DNA of 15,841 nucleotides, taken from assembly GCA_036378735.1 (NCBI GenBank), contig DASUVX010000056.1, positions 1 to 15,841 of the forward strand. The letters run 5' to 3'. The notes under the pieces are model-generated. The model searched no databases. It was not told where the DNA came from and saw nothing but the letters and a program-made list of their open reading frames with translations. Shown here in pieces: positions 5,924 to 13,023 of this stretch (position 1 is its first letter; each line of letters opens with the position of its first letter). This DNA comes from GCA-003244245 sp036378735 (GTDB lineage: Bacteria > Actinomycetota > Actinomycetes > Mycobacteriales > Pseudonocardiaceae). The position numbers and the translations under genes are program-made.

Positions 5924-6649
5924 TTATAACGTGACGAACCGCAGGCCCTGACGGTTGAGCGCGGGCAGCACGGTGCGCAACGACTCGACGGTCTGCGCCC
6001 GATCGCCACCGCCGTCGTGGCAGAGCAGGATATCGCCCGGTCGGGCGGCGAGCAGCCGGTTGGTGACTGTGGCGGTGCCTGGTCGCGACCAGTCCCGCGG
6101 ATCGACGTCCCAGCCCAGCGGTACCAGCGCAAGCTCGGCCACCGCGGAGAGCACTCCTGCTGTCCAGTCCCCACCGGGTGCTCGGAACAGCACGGGTACC
6201 ACCCCGCCCGCACCGACGATGGCTGACTGGGCGTCCGCGATCTCCTGATGGATCGCCGCGGCGCTGCGGGCGCTGAACGGTTGCGGATGGGTCATGCTGT
6301 GGTTGCACACGCCGTGGCCCTCGGCGAGGATCCTCTTCACCAGGGCGGGGTAAGCGTGTGCCTGCCTGCCGATCAGCGAAAACGTCGCCCGGACTCCATT
6401 GCGGCGCAGCAGGTCCAATATCTGCGGCGTCCACAGCGGATCGGGCCCGTCGTCGATGGTCAGCGCGATGGCGTCACTCGACACCGTGGGCAGGATGTCA
6501 CGGACATGCCTGCCTGGCTTGCCGCCGGCGGCGCTACCCACCACCGAAGCACCAGCAGCGGGCATCGGTAGACCAACCGCCATCGCCCCGGCGAGCGCCG
6601 CGGTCCCGATGGTGCACTTGAGTAGCCGACGCCTGGACAGCCTGTCCAC
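5924..6649 (-). CDS. Tat-exported polysaccharide deacetylase (NodB-homology, CE4)
   Basis: This is a CE4 enzyme that deacetylates N-acetylated glycans such as peptidoglycan or chitin. Counting from an in-frame ATG at 6703, the five CE4 motifs are TIDDGPD (D84, D85), HSMTH (H135, H139), RAPGG (174-178), DVDPRDW (199-205) and LLCHDGGG (H229). The start is set here to GTG 6649, giving 241 residues. It has AAGG nine bases upstream and begins DRLSRRRLLK, a twin-arginine signal followed by a hydrophobic core and a PAAGA cleavage region. The longer start at 6703 lacks a ribosome site and sits inside the 19-bp palindrome. The inferred location is outside the membrane, acting on wall polysaccharide. 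Confidence 0.92.
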   Translation of the reverse strand: MDRLSRRRLLKCTIGTAALAGAMAVGLPMPAAGASVVGSAAGGKPGRHVRDILPTVSSDAIALTIDDGPDPLWTPQILDLLRRNGVRATFSLIGRQAHAYPALVKRILAEGHGVCNHSMTHPQPFSARSAAAIHQEIADAQSAIVGAGGVVPVLFRAPGGDWTAGVLSAVAELALVPLGWDVDPRDWSRPGTATVTNRLLAARPGDILLCHDGGGDRAQTVESLRTVLPALNRQGLRFVTL

Positions 6650-6695
6650 GGCGGCACACCTTACGCCGCTCCGGCGATCGACCAGCCACCACCTG

Positions 6696-6714
6696 TATCT
6701 CATTTAATGAGATA
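6696..6714. promoter_or_regulatory. 19-bp palindromic operator in a divergent promoter
   Basis: TATCTCATT-T-AATGAGATA has perfect 9-bp arms around one base. It overlaps a forward TATAAT box at 6713-6718, placing the palindrome in the -35/-10 spacer of the methyltransferase promoter. The deacetylase is divergent. The AT-rich island stands out from the high-GC surroundings. Such symmetry suits a TetR-, MarR- or MerR-type regulator; none is encoded beside it. Confidence 0.6.
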
Positions 6715-6753
6715 TAATTCTTACTGGATGAGAGAGCGACGTATGCTGCGGCC

Positions 6754-7530
6754 ATGCAGCTACTCGAGTGGGACGCACACGCCTACGACCAACTCCCGCT
6801 ACCGCATCAGCGGTGGGGCCGCGAAGCGGTTCGCCGGTTACCGCTGGCCGGCGATGAAACCGTCATGGAGCTCGGCTGCGGCACGGGCCGCGACGCCGAG
6901 CTGCTGCTCGATGCGCTCCCGAACGGGCGGGTGGTGGCCGTGGACGGGTCCGAACAGATGCTGGCCCAGCTACGCCACCGGCTGGCGGGCCGGATGGACC
7001 GGGTCACCGTGGTGCAGGCCGACCTGCGCGAACCCCGACGTCAACCGGGGCTTTTCGATGAGCCGGTGGATGCCGTGCTGAGTGTGGCGACCCTGCATTG
7101 GCTTCCCGATCACGATGTGGTGTTTCAGACCGTGGCGGCCGCGCTGCGCCCCGGCGGTCGATTCGTGGCCGAGGCGGGCGGGGCCGGCAACGTGGATCGA
7201 GTGCGCGCCGCCGTGCGCACCGTCAGCGGCAGCGGCGATGGGGACGGCGGGCAGTTGTGGAACTTCGCCGACATCGAGCAGACCACCCGCCGGCTGCGGC
7301 GAGCCGGATTCACCGGTATCACCGTCGAACTCGTGCCGGACTCGGCGGTCCTGGAACGCGGTGCGCAGTTCGAGGCGTACCTGGCCACCGTGGTACTCGC
7401 CGCTGTCCTGCGCGAGCTGCCGGCGCACCAGCGTCAACCCTTCGTGAATGCGGTCGCCCGGGAATTGGGTGAACCGATTATCGATTACGTGCGCCTGCAG
7501 ATCGACGCGACGCGCGGTTCACCGCCATAG
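6754..7530 (+). CDS. SAM-dependent methyltransferase, trans-aconitate 2-methyltransferase-like
   Basis: This 258-residue class I methyltransferase opens with the Tam-type WDAHAYDQLPLPHQRWG. SAM-binding motif I is VMELGCGTG (residues 37-45), the acidic end of strand 2 is AVDGSEQM (D64), and a later motif reads DAVLSVATLHWLPD. Tam enzymes methylate trans-aconitate, a spontaneous by-product that inhibits aconitase; other substrates are possible, so only the family is secure. The ATG at 6754 has a weak ribosome site, but the start agrees with the conserved N-terminus of relatives. A TATAAT box lies about 36 nt upstream within the palindromic operator region. The phosphatase gene begins 15 nt downstream and could be co-transcribed. 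Confidence 0.88.
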   Translation: MQLLEWDAHAYDQLPLPHQRWGREAVRRLPLAGDETVMELGCGTGRDAELLLDALPNGRVVAVDGSEQMLAQLRHRLAGRMDRVTVVQADLREPRRQPGLFDEPVDAVLSVATLHWLPDHDVVFQTVAAALRPGGRFVAEAGGAGNVDRVRAAVRTVSGSGDGDGGQLWNFADIEQTTRRLRRAGFTGITVELVPDSAVLERGAQFEAYLATVVLAAVLRELPAHQRQPFVNAVARELGEPIIDYVRLQIDATRGSPP

Positions 7531-7545
7531 CCCTAAACTTTTCTG

Positions 7546-9693
7546 GTGCCTGCCGACGAGGTACTCGATGATCCGGCGCGGCTAGCGGCGGTGGCTGCAG
7601 TACTCCAGGTGGCCAAGGTCAGCCAGGGCGCCTTGGACCGGCTCGCCGAGCTGGCCGCGATCGTGATGGACGCCCCGATCGCCATCGTTAATCTGATCGA
7701 CACCCAGCAGCATCTGGTGGGCCAGTTCGGCCTCGGCGAACCGTTCGCGACATCCCGGCAGGCGTCGATAGAGACCGGTTATTGCCCGTCCACCTTCTTC
7801 GCCGGCCGTCCCCTGCATATCGAGGATGCCGCTGAGGATCCGGCGTTCGCCGACCATCCAGCGCGTGCCGACCTGGGTTTCGCGGCCTATGCCGGGTGCC
7901 CGCTGCGCGACGCCGACGGGCAGTTGATCGGAACGCTCTGTGTTGTCGACACCCGCCCGCGCCGGTGGCGCCGGGTGGACCGGCAGGCCTTGGAGGCGTT
8001 GGCGACCTCGGTGGTCAACGAACTCGCGCTGCACCAGGACATCGATCGCCGCGGGCGGTTGCTGGACGCCTTCGCCGCCGCTCCAGCCGCGATTGCAGTC
8101 ACTCGCGGCTCGCGCCACCTCGTGGAGTACCGCAACCCGGCCTACTGCGCGCTGTTCGGGACTTTCCCGCTGGAGTTACCTGCCAGGCAGGCGATGCCGG
8201 CGCTACCGGACGAGTTCTTTTCATTGATGGATCAGGTACTGGCCGGCGGTGACGTATACCGCACCAGCGAGGCCCCGCTGACGATGATCTGGCCGGGCGA
8301 GCAGTCGCCCCGCGAACGCTTCTTCGATTTCTCCTACTCCGCGATCGGCCGCGGCGCCAACGATGGAATGGACCACCGCGGGCTGCTCGTGGTGGCGGTG
8401 GAGGTCACCGAACGGGTCCAGGCCCGCGTCGAGCTGGAACGGCACGCCCGGCGCCAGGAGCTGCTCGCGCGGGCCAGCGCCGCGTTGAACCGCAGCCTGG
8501 ATCCGACCGCGGAACTGCAGGCACTCGCCCGCATGGTCGTCCCCGAGCTCGCCGATCTGTCCACTGTGCACCTGCTCGCCAATCCGGTGGCGCCGGGCGC
8601 CGATCCACCGCTACCGGTGATCACCGACCGGGTGGCCGTTGCCGGCGCCCCCGGCGTCGTGCTGCCACCGAAGTTGACCGGCCTGCGGTGGGACGGCAAC
8701 GACGACCCGATCACCGCCGCGATCCGCCGGGGTGGACTGCTACGTCAACCCGTCCCTCCTGGCGAGCCGCCGCCGTGGTCGCACACCACAGGCTCAGGAC
8801 CCACGTTCCGAGGTGGGCTGCGCCACCTGGTGGTCGGCCCGGTGATCGTCGACGGGCTGGTCGCCGCGGTGGTGTCCTTCGCCCTGCAAGGGGATCGACC
8901 GCTGTGGAGTGACGACGATCTGCGTGCGTTGGGTCAGGTTGCTCGCTACGCGGGAATCGCCCTGGAACACGGCCTGTCCTACCAGGCCACTCGCAAGTCG
9001 GCGGTAGTGCTGCAACGCAGCCTGCTCAGTGACCCGCCCACCGTGCCCGGTTTGCAGATCTGTGCCCGCTACCGCCCAGCGGGGCGCGACGAGGTGGGCG
9101 GTGACTGGTACGACGCGTTCCAGCGCGGCCCCGATCAGCTCGCGCTGGTGATCGGTGACGTCGTCGGCCACGACATCACCGCCGCGGCCGCAATGGGTCA
9201 GCTCAGCGCAACCCTGCGGAGTCTGGCGCTGGACCGCTGTGAGGGGCCGGCCGCCATCCTGGACCGGCTTGGCACGATCAATACCCAGCTCGGCATCACG
9301 CCGTTCGCTACCCTGCTGTTCGCCACTCTCACCCGCGTGGACAACCGGTGGACAATGTGCTGGTCCAGTGCCGGGCACCCACCTCCGGTACTGATCACCC
9401 CCGGAGGTGTCCAGCTGCTGGAGCGGGTCAGTGGCACCGCGCTGGTCACCACCAAGACCCCCCCGCGCGGCGAGGCACAGATCACCGTTGCCGCTGGATC
9501 GACCTTGTTGTTCTATACCGACGGCCTGATCGAACGGCGAGGCCGGGACCTGACGGACAATCTCAACGCCTTCGTGGCTCGAGCCGCGGCAGCCGAGCAC
9601 CACGTCATCGAGCCGCTGTGCGATGACCTACTCGCCGACGCCCCGACCGACGATGACATTGCCATGCTTGCCATCCACGTGGGGGACAGCTAG
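7546..9693 (+). CDS. GAF-PAS-GAF-SpoIIE (PP2C-type) sensor phosphatase
   Basis: This is a 715-residue cytosolic sensor phosphatase. An N-terminal GAF domain (about 20-165) contains the TGYCPSTFF and GTLCVVD features of bacterial GAF sensors. A PAS-like region (about 170-295) ends in VVAVEVTERV, a second GAF-like region (about 300-475) follows, and a SpoIIE/PP2C domain lies at about 500-715. Metal- and catalysis-linked motifs are EVGGDWYDAF (D520), IGDVVGHD (D538), SSAGHPPP, FYTDGLIERR (D659) and TDDDIAMLAI (D703/D704). Such proteins dephosphorylate STAS antagonists and so free sigma factors. GTG at 7546 has no strong ribosome site, suggesting translation coupled to the methyltransferase 15 nt upstream. 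The STAS protein at 4393-4872 lacks the target Ser, so its substrate is probably elsewhere. Confidence 0.93.
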   Translation: MPADEVLDDPARLAAVAAVLQVAKVSQGALDRLAELAAIVMDAPIAIVNLIDTQQHLVGQFGLGEPFATSRQASIETGYCPSTFFAGRPLHIEDAAEDPAFADHPARADLGFAAYAGCPLRDADGQLIGTLCVVDTRPRRWRRVDRQALEALATSVVNELALHQDIDRRGRLLDAFAAAPAAIAVTRGSRHLVEYRNPAYCALFGTFPLELPARQAMPALPDEFFSLMDQVLAGGDVYRTSEAPLTMIWPGEQSPRERFFDFSYSAIGRGANDGMDHRGLLVVAVEVTERVQARVELERHARRQELLARASAALNRSLDPTAELQALARMVVPELADLSTVHLLANPVAPGADPPLPVITDRVAVAGAPGVVLPPKLTGLRWDGNDDPITAAIRRGGLLRQPVPPGEPPPWSHTTGSGPTFRGGLRHLVVGPVIVDGLVAAVVSFALQGDRPLWSDDDLRALGQVARYAGIALEHGLSYQATRKSAVVLQRSLLSDPPTVPGLQICARYRPAGRDEVGGDWYDAFQRGPDQLALVIGDVVGHDITAAAAMGQLSATLRSLALDRCEGPAAILDRLGTINTQLGITPFATLLFATLTRVDNRWTMCWSSAGHPPPVLITPGGVQLLERVSGTALVTTKTPPRGEAQITVAAGSTLLFYTDGLIERRGRDLTDNLNAFVARAAAAEHHVIEPLCDDLLADAPTDDDIAMLAIHVGDS

Positions 9694-9698
9694 CGTCC

Positions 9699-9738
9699 GC
9701 GAGTTTGACGACCGACTACACGAGGTCGTCAAACTCGC
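9699..9738. terminator. Bidirectional terminator, 15-bp perfect stem
   Basis: GCGAGTTTGACGACC (9699-9713) pairs perfectly with 9724-9738 around a 10-nt loop. It lies 5 nt after the phosphatase stop and overlaps the last codons of the converging DUF397 gene (stop at 9716). Placement between convergent genes fits bidirectional termination; U-tracts are lacking, as is common in actinomycetes. Confidence 0.8.
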
Positions 9739-9928
9739 CGGCTTTGACGCCGTGGATCCATGCCTCCATTTCAGCGCGGGTGAACAGCACAATCCCCTGG
9801 TCGGGGTGATTGCTGTTGCGCACCGCGATGTGTCCATCGGCAAGGGCGGCAACTTCCACGCACGTCCCGTTATTGCCACTGAAGCTGCTGGTGCGCCAGA
9901 GGGTGATGGAAGGGTCTGTGGCAGCCAC
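9716..9928 (-). CDS. DUF397 domain protein
   Basis: This 70-residue DUF397 protein starts at GTG 9928 with GGAG upstream. It shows the family hallmark WRTSSFSGNNGTCVEVA, then VRNSNHPD and FTRAEMEAWIHGVKAGEFDD. In actinomycetes, DUF397 proteins are routinely encoded next to XRE/DUF5753 regulators; in described WhiJ/BldB-type pairs they act as the cognate small partner that modulates the DNA-binding protein. Here the gene follows the regulator by 15 nt on the same strand, so the two form an operon. Its 3' end is embedded in the terminator stem at 9699-9738, so sequence constraint there is shared between coding and termination. Confidence 0.95.
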   Translation of the reverse strand: MAATDPSITLWRTSSFSGNNGTCVEVAALADGHIAVRNSNHPDQGIVLFTRAEMEAWIHGVKAGEFDDLV

Positions 9929-9943
9929 GGTGTGTCTCCGACA

Positions 9944-10789
9944 TCATGATGTGATCATCGATTGGATCAGCGCAATGGACCGCTCGGGACTGAGGGCGGC
10001 CCGTTGCAGGTCGTTCGCAACCATGTTATACGTCTCCACCTGGTCTGCATCTTGAAGATAAAGGGCTCCATCGTGTAGCTCGACATACCCGATCGAGCGT
10101 ACGGTCTCGAATCCGAGCAGCACGAACTGACCGGTGAGCGCAGTATGTGGTCCGTCCTCCGGACGGACCACCTGAATAGTGACCGTCGGTAGCTTAGCCA
10201 TGGCCAGCAGGTGGCGAAGCTGGGCCTGGCGTAACTCCGGGTCACCCACCGCCAGCTGCAGTGCGCCATCGGTGAGCACGGCGTGGACCTTGAGCGGGCG
10301 ATCGGGATCGGTGAGCCGGCGGGTGCGGGCGATCCGGAAGCCGACGAACCGCTCGCTGTGATCGGCGCGGACCCGGGGGGTGCTGGCGGTGAGCGCAGCC
10401 GCGTACCGCTCGGTCTGCAACAGCCCGGGGATGATCAGGGGCTCGAACACGAATTCGCTCTCGGCCAGGCCTTCCAGGCCGACGAAGGTCTTCAACCAGT
10501 CCGGCACCACCTGAGCCCACGGTGCCCACCAGGTTGCGTCGTCGGCTCGACTGGTCAGCGAGATGATCCGGTCGATGTCAGCTTGATCAACTTGGTAGGT
10601 CGCCAGCAGCCGGGCGATGTCGTGTGGATCCTGCTGTTGGCGCCCGGTCTCCAGATGGCCGAGCTTGGCCCGGCTGATGCCGCTGCGATCGCTGGCCTCG
10701 GTCAACGACAGCTTGGCCGCGTTGCGGTACCGGGCCAATTCCACGCCGATCAACCAGCGCAGCGGCGCTGGATCTCCTCGCGACACCAT
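9944..10789 (-). CDS. XRE-family helix-turn-helix regulator with DUF5753
   Basis: This 281-residue regulator has an N-terminal HTH_31/XRE domain (about residues 12-70: VELARYRNAAKLSLTEAS, SGISRAKLGHLETGR). A DUF5753 effector domain follows, containing ESEFVFEPLIIPGLLQTERYA and later QLRHLLAMAKLPTVTIQVV. In WhiJ-like systems these regulators bind operators, and their activity is tuned by the adjacent DUF397 protein. The ATG at 10789 has only a weak site (GGCGG). A 16-bp palindrome CATGAGACGTCTCATG lies 20 nt upstream and is the obvious candidate for autoregulation. It probably controls neighbouring development- or stress-related genes, but this is inference from the family. Confidence 0.95.
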   Translation of the reverse strand: MVSRGDPAPLRWLIGVELARYRNAAKLSLTEASDRSGISRAKLGHLETGRQQQDPHDIARLLATYQVDQADIDRIISLTSRADDATWWAPWAQVVPDWLKTFVGLEGLAESEFVFEPLIIPGLLQTERYAAALTASTPRVRADHSERFVGFRIARTRRLTDPDRPLKVHAVLTDGALQLAVGDPELRQAQLRHLLAMAKLPTVTIQVVRPEDGPHTALTGQFVLLGFETVRSIGYVELHDGALYLQDADQVETYNMVANDLQRAALSPERSIALIQSMITS

Positions 10790-10808
10790 TCATGCCGCCG
10801 GATTTGTC

Positions 10809-10824
10809 ATGAGACGTCTCATGT
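10809..10824. promoter_or_regulatory. Operator palindrome, copy 1 (CATGAGACGTCTCATG)
   Basis: A perfect 16-bp palindrome lies 20-35 nt upstream of the XRE/DUF5753 start. On the reverse strand a TATACA sequence abuts it, so binding would block that promoter. The core TGAGACGTCTCA recurs exactly at 12799-12810. Confidence 0.65.
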
Positions 10825-10972
10825 ATAGTCCCCCGCACTGAACACGTCCCGCCGTCCGATAAGTACGAACGGACCCCACCCATGCAACGAGCGTGTGGCC
10901 GGTGAGGCTACCGGTTTGTCCACTTAGGTCCCACACGACCCGCTGCTGAGGTTTGTCAGGGACGTCCAAAGC

Positions 10973-11018
10973 GGCGACGGCCCGCCCGTACCTCCCCGAA
11001 ACGGGCGGCGCCGTCGCC
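10973..11018 (+). repeat. Very stable hairpin in the leader of the 11044 gene
   Basis: GGCGACGGCCCGCCCGT (10973-10989) pairs with 11001-11018 over 17 bp, interrupted by one bulged C at 11009; the loop is 11 nt. It ends 12 nt before the GGGGGAAG ribosome site. It could be an attenuator, an mRNA stabiliser, or a terminator shielding the gene. Confidence 0.7.
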
Positions 11019-11043
11019 TTCCACACCACCGGGGGAAGCAACT

Positions 11044-11430
11044 GTGGAGCAACCGCGACAGGACTGTCGGGTCCGGTCCGAGTCAGGCTTGGCTACCGAC
11101 GTCCGGCTGCGCGGTCTGCAGGTTCCCGATCCCCAGTTTCCGAGTAAGGGCGCAGCTGTCCGTCAGCCTGCAAGCCGCGTGCCGTTTCCGGCTCCTGCCA
11201 TCCGACCCGAGCCTGAGGTCGAGCGGCCGAGTGTCGAACAGCTGCGGTGGGCGCGCTGCCCCGATGATGGGCAGCTGCACCTGGTGCAACCCGCTGACGT
11301 GACCCTGGCTGCCGCTAGGGGATATGCCCCAGCGTTCTGCAGGCACCAGATCGTGGCGGAGGATTTGACGATCAACAGCGTGGCCTCCGGGGCGCTGTGC
11401 ATGGCGTGCGTCGTCGCGGCGACCTCATGA
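11044..11430 (+). CDS. Hypothetical small protein with zinc-ribbon-like cysteines
   Basis: Not recognised by name. The 128 residues have a Pro/Arg-rich, probably disordered N-terminal half (residues 1-65) and a compact C-terminal half, WARCPDDGQLHLV, FCRHQIVAEDL, ALCMACVVA. C72, C99, C119 and C122, with H79 and H101, could form a metal site; a final CxxC following single Cys residues is frequent in short actinomycete proteins near XRE/DUF397 loci. The GTG start has GGGGGAAG five bases upstream. The gene is divergent from the XRE regulator, with 254 nt between them holding the palindromic operator and a strong leader hairpin, so control by that regulator is plausible. Confidence 0.65.
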   Translation: MEQPRQDCRVRSESGLATDVRLRGLQVPDPQFPSKGAAVRQPASRVPFPAPAIRPEPEVERPSVEQLRWARCPDDGQLHLVQPADVTLAAARGYAPAFCRHQIVAEDLTINSVASGALCMACVVAATS

Positions 11431-11505
11431 CGAGGATGGCCTGACGGCGTCGGGCTCAGCTGAGGTAGCCCTCGACTTCGCCGGCCACGTTATTGGCCAG
11501 CGCGG

Positions 11506-11745
11506 TTACCAGCCTGCCCGGGTGGGGGAGTAGGTAATCGTCCGGCCATCGCCCTGAACGCTCTCACCAGGCGAGCCGGGATGGCCAGGCTTACCGCTCG
11601 GGGCGGCCTGATCGCCGCCGTCCGCGCCGTCTGTGCCGTCTGCGCCGTCTGCGAGTCCGGCGCTGAGCAGCGACAGCAGGGTGCGGGCCGGCAACAGCGC
11701 AACATGCAGTTCACCGAGTTCGACGAAACTCACCGGATTGGTCAT
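11506..11745 (-). CDS. Small leader-plus-repeat peptide (candidate RiPP-type precursor)
   Basis: A 79-residue ORF has a strong AGGAG site six bases before ATG 11745. The first 30 residues (MTNPVSFVELGELHVALLPA onward) form a hydrophobic/acidic helix-like leader ending RTLLSLLSA. Then comes a Gly/Asp-rich block GLADGADGTDGADGGD, a collagen-like GKPGHPGSPGE, and the tail TITYSPTRAGW. There is no Cys and no transmembrane signal. Peptides with a conserved leader and Gly-rich variable tail occur as orphan precursor-like genes in actinomycetes; I cannot name the family and see no modifying-enzyme operon next to it. It is divergent from the SDR gene at 11912. Alternatives are a small disordered regulatory protein or a spurious ORF. 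Confidence 0.6.
   Translation of the reverse strand: MTNPVSFVELGELHVALLPARTLLSLLSAGLADGADGTDGADGGDQAAPSGKPGHPGSPGESVQGDGRTITYSPTRAGW
11614..11650 (+). repeat. Tandem 9-bp repeat coding the Asp-Gly block
   Basis: About four units of GCCGTCYGY (degenerate) run in tandem. On the reverse strand they encode alternating Asp-Gly-Ala/Thr triplets of the small peptide gene. The 9-bp period preserves frame, so length variation between strains is expected. Confidence 0.65.
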
Positions 11746-11911
11746 CGAAGGCTCCTTAAAACGGCGGGCAGTACCGGTATTGGTGCGTTCAAGGTGCCCA
11801 GCGCGTGTGGGAGGTCGCAATCCGTAGCCATACGGAACCTTGGAGTCTGGATACGTATATCGGATGGCGGGCGGGTATCTCGATGGTGATGCCGACATCG
11901 AGGAGGCTCGA

Positions 11912-12733
11912 ATGCGTCCGATCGACGAGCAGACCGTGCTGGTCACCGGTGCCACCAGCGGCCTGGGGCGGCAGTTGGTCCAGCGGCTCGCAGCGGCGGG
12001 TACCACCGTCGTCGCGCACGGCCGCGACATCGAGCGGCTGCGCCGCGCCCGTGACGAGATTTGCGACGCGGCCGGCCGGGAAGTGCACATCATCCAGGCC
12101 GATCTCGCCGACCTGAGCCAGGTTCACCAGCTGGCCGGCGAGGTGCTGGATCGGTATCCACAGCTAGATGCGCTGGTCAACAACGCCGGAGTCGGTTTCG
12201 GTTCACCCGGATCCGGCCGGCAGGTCAGCGCTGATGGCATCGAGTTGCGCTTCGCGGTCAACCACCTGGCGAGTTACCTGTTGGCCCGGCGGCTGGCCGA
12301 CCGGCTGGTCGCATCCGCTCCGGCCCGTATCGTGCAGGTCGCCTCCGCCGGTCAGCTGGCGCTCGATCCTGATGATCCGTTCACCGAGCAGGACTACGAC
12401 GGTGTCACCGCGTACCGGCGTTCGAAGCTGGCTCAGGTAATGGCCAGCTTCGACCTCGCCGCCGATCTGGTGGGCACCGGCGTGTCGGTCAATGCGGTGC
12501 ACCCGGCCACCTTCATGGACACCGCGATGGTCCGCGAGGCCGGACAAACGCCCAGCAGCAGTGTTGAGGAGGGTGTCGACGCGGTCTGGTGGTTGCTCAC
12601 CGATCCCAGCCTGGACTGGGTCAGCGGCCACTACTACGAGGGCACCAAAGACGCCCAACCCGACCCGCAAGCCGACGACCCCGCTGCCCGCGCCTGGCTG
12701 CGCCGCCTGTCCGACTCCCTCATCGCCCGCTAG
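11912..12733 (+). CDS. SDR-family oxidoreductase, retinol-dehydrogenase-like
   Basis: This 273-residue SDR has TGATSGLG at residues 12-19, GRD after strand 2 (37-39, favouring NADP), DL after strand 3, NNAG at 90-93, active-site S145 (VQVASAG), and Y168/K172 (YRRSK). It resembles the retinol dehydrogenase/WW-domain oxidoreductase branch, in which VNHL follows NNAG. The start is ATG 11912, with GAGGAG six bases upstream (11900-11905); the longer frame from 11840 lacks such a site. The product is cytosolic and the substrate unknown. It is divergent from the small peptide gene at 11745, with 166 nt between them. It differs clearly from the SDR at 1135-1986 and is not a duplicate. Confidence 0.92.
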   Translation: MRPIDEQTVLVTGATSGLGRQLVQRLAAAGTTVVAHGRDIERLRRARDEICDAAGREVHIIQADLADLSQVHQLAGEVLDRYPQLDALVNNAGVGFGSPGSGRQVSADGIELRFAVNHLASYLLARRLADRLVASAPARIVQVASAGQLALDPDDPFTEQDYDGVTAYRRSKLAQVMASFDLAADLVGTGVSVNAVHPATFMDTAMVREAGQTPSSSVEEGVDAVWWLLTDPSLDWVSGHYYEGTKDAQPDPQADDPAARAWLRRLSDSLIAR

Positions 12734-12798
12734 CCGGCCAGTGTGCCGTCCGGTGTGCATCGAGCGATGTAGGGTGCCGTCATTGGGTCTCGCTTAGC

Positions 12799-12810
12799 TG
12801 AGACGTCTCA
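12799..12810. promoter_or_regulatory. Operator palindrome, copy 2 (TGAGACGTCTCA)
   Basis: This is an exact copy of the core found upstream of the XRE gene; 14 nt, TGAGACGTCTCATG, are identical between the two sites. It lies 66 nt after the SDR stop and 213 nt before the GTG of the next forward gene, in an AT-richer stretch suitable for a promoter. Confidence 0.6.
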
Positions 12811-12939
12811 TGAGCTATCTATTGAGCCGATTCCGGTCGAACTCCGTTTTATGTTCGGTATTTGTTGGTGTTCGGCGTGGCGGTGCCTGAAAACCTGAGG
12901 TCGTCACCGAGGTGTCTTAAACTGCGGCGAGCTGGAAAG

Positions 12940-12973
12940 GCTCCCACGCGGGTCGAATGGGCCGCGTGGGAGC
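12940..12973 (+). repeat. Hairpin, 12-bp perfect stem, upstream of the 13024 gene
   Basis: GCTCCCACGCGG pairs with CCGCGTGGGAGC around a 10-nt loop. It lies 50 nt before the GTG and downstream of operator copy 2, so it would fall in the transcript leader. It could attenuate, or terminate upstream transcription; no U-tract follows. Confidence 0.65.
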
Positions 12974-13023
12974 GGCCTGGCTCCTGTTTCGTCGATGCGC
13001 CCGATGGCTTGGGAGATGAGCGC

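Noticed and set aside
11490..11714. Reverse-strand ORF with Cys-rich start (NCMLRCCRPAPCCRC), looking like a metallothionein or Cys-rich peptide.
   Set aside because: It lies out of frame over the small peptide gene at 11506-11745, which has the strong ribosome site; the Cys arise from reading GC-rich repeats in another frame.
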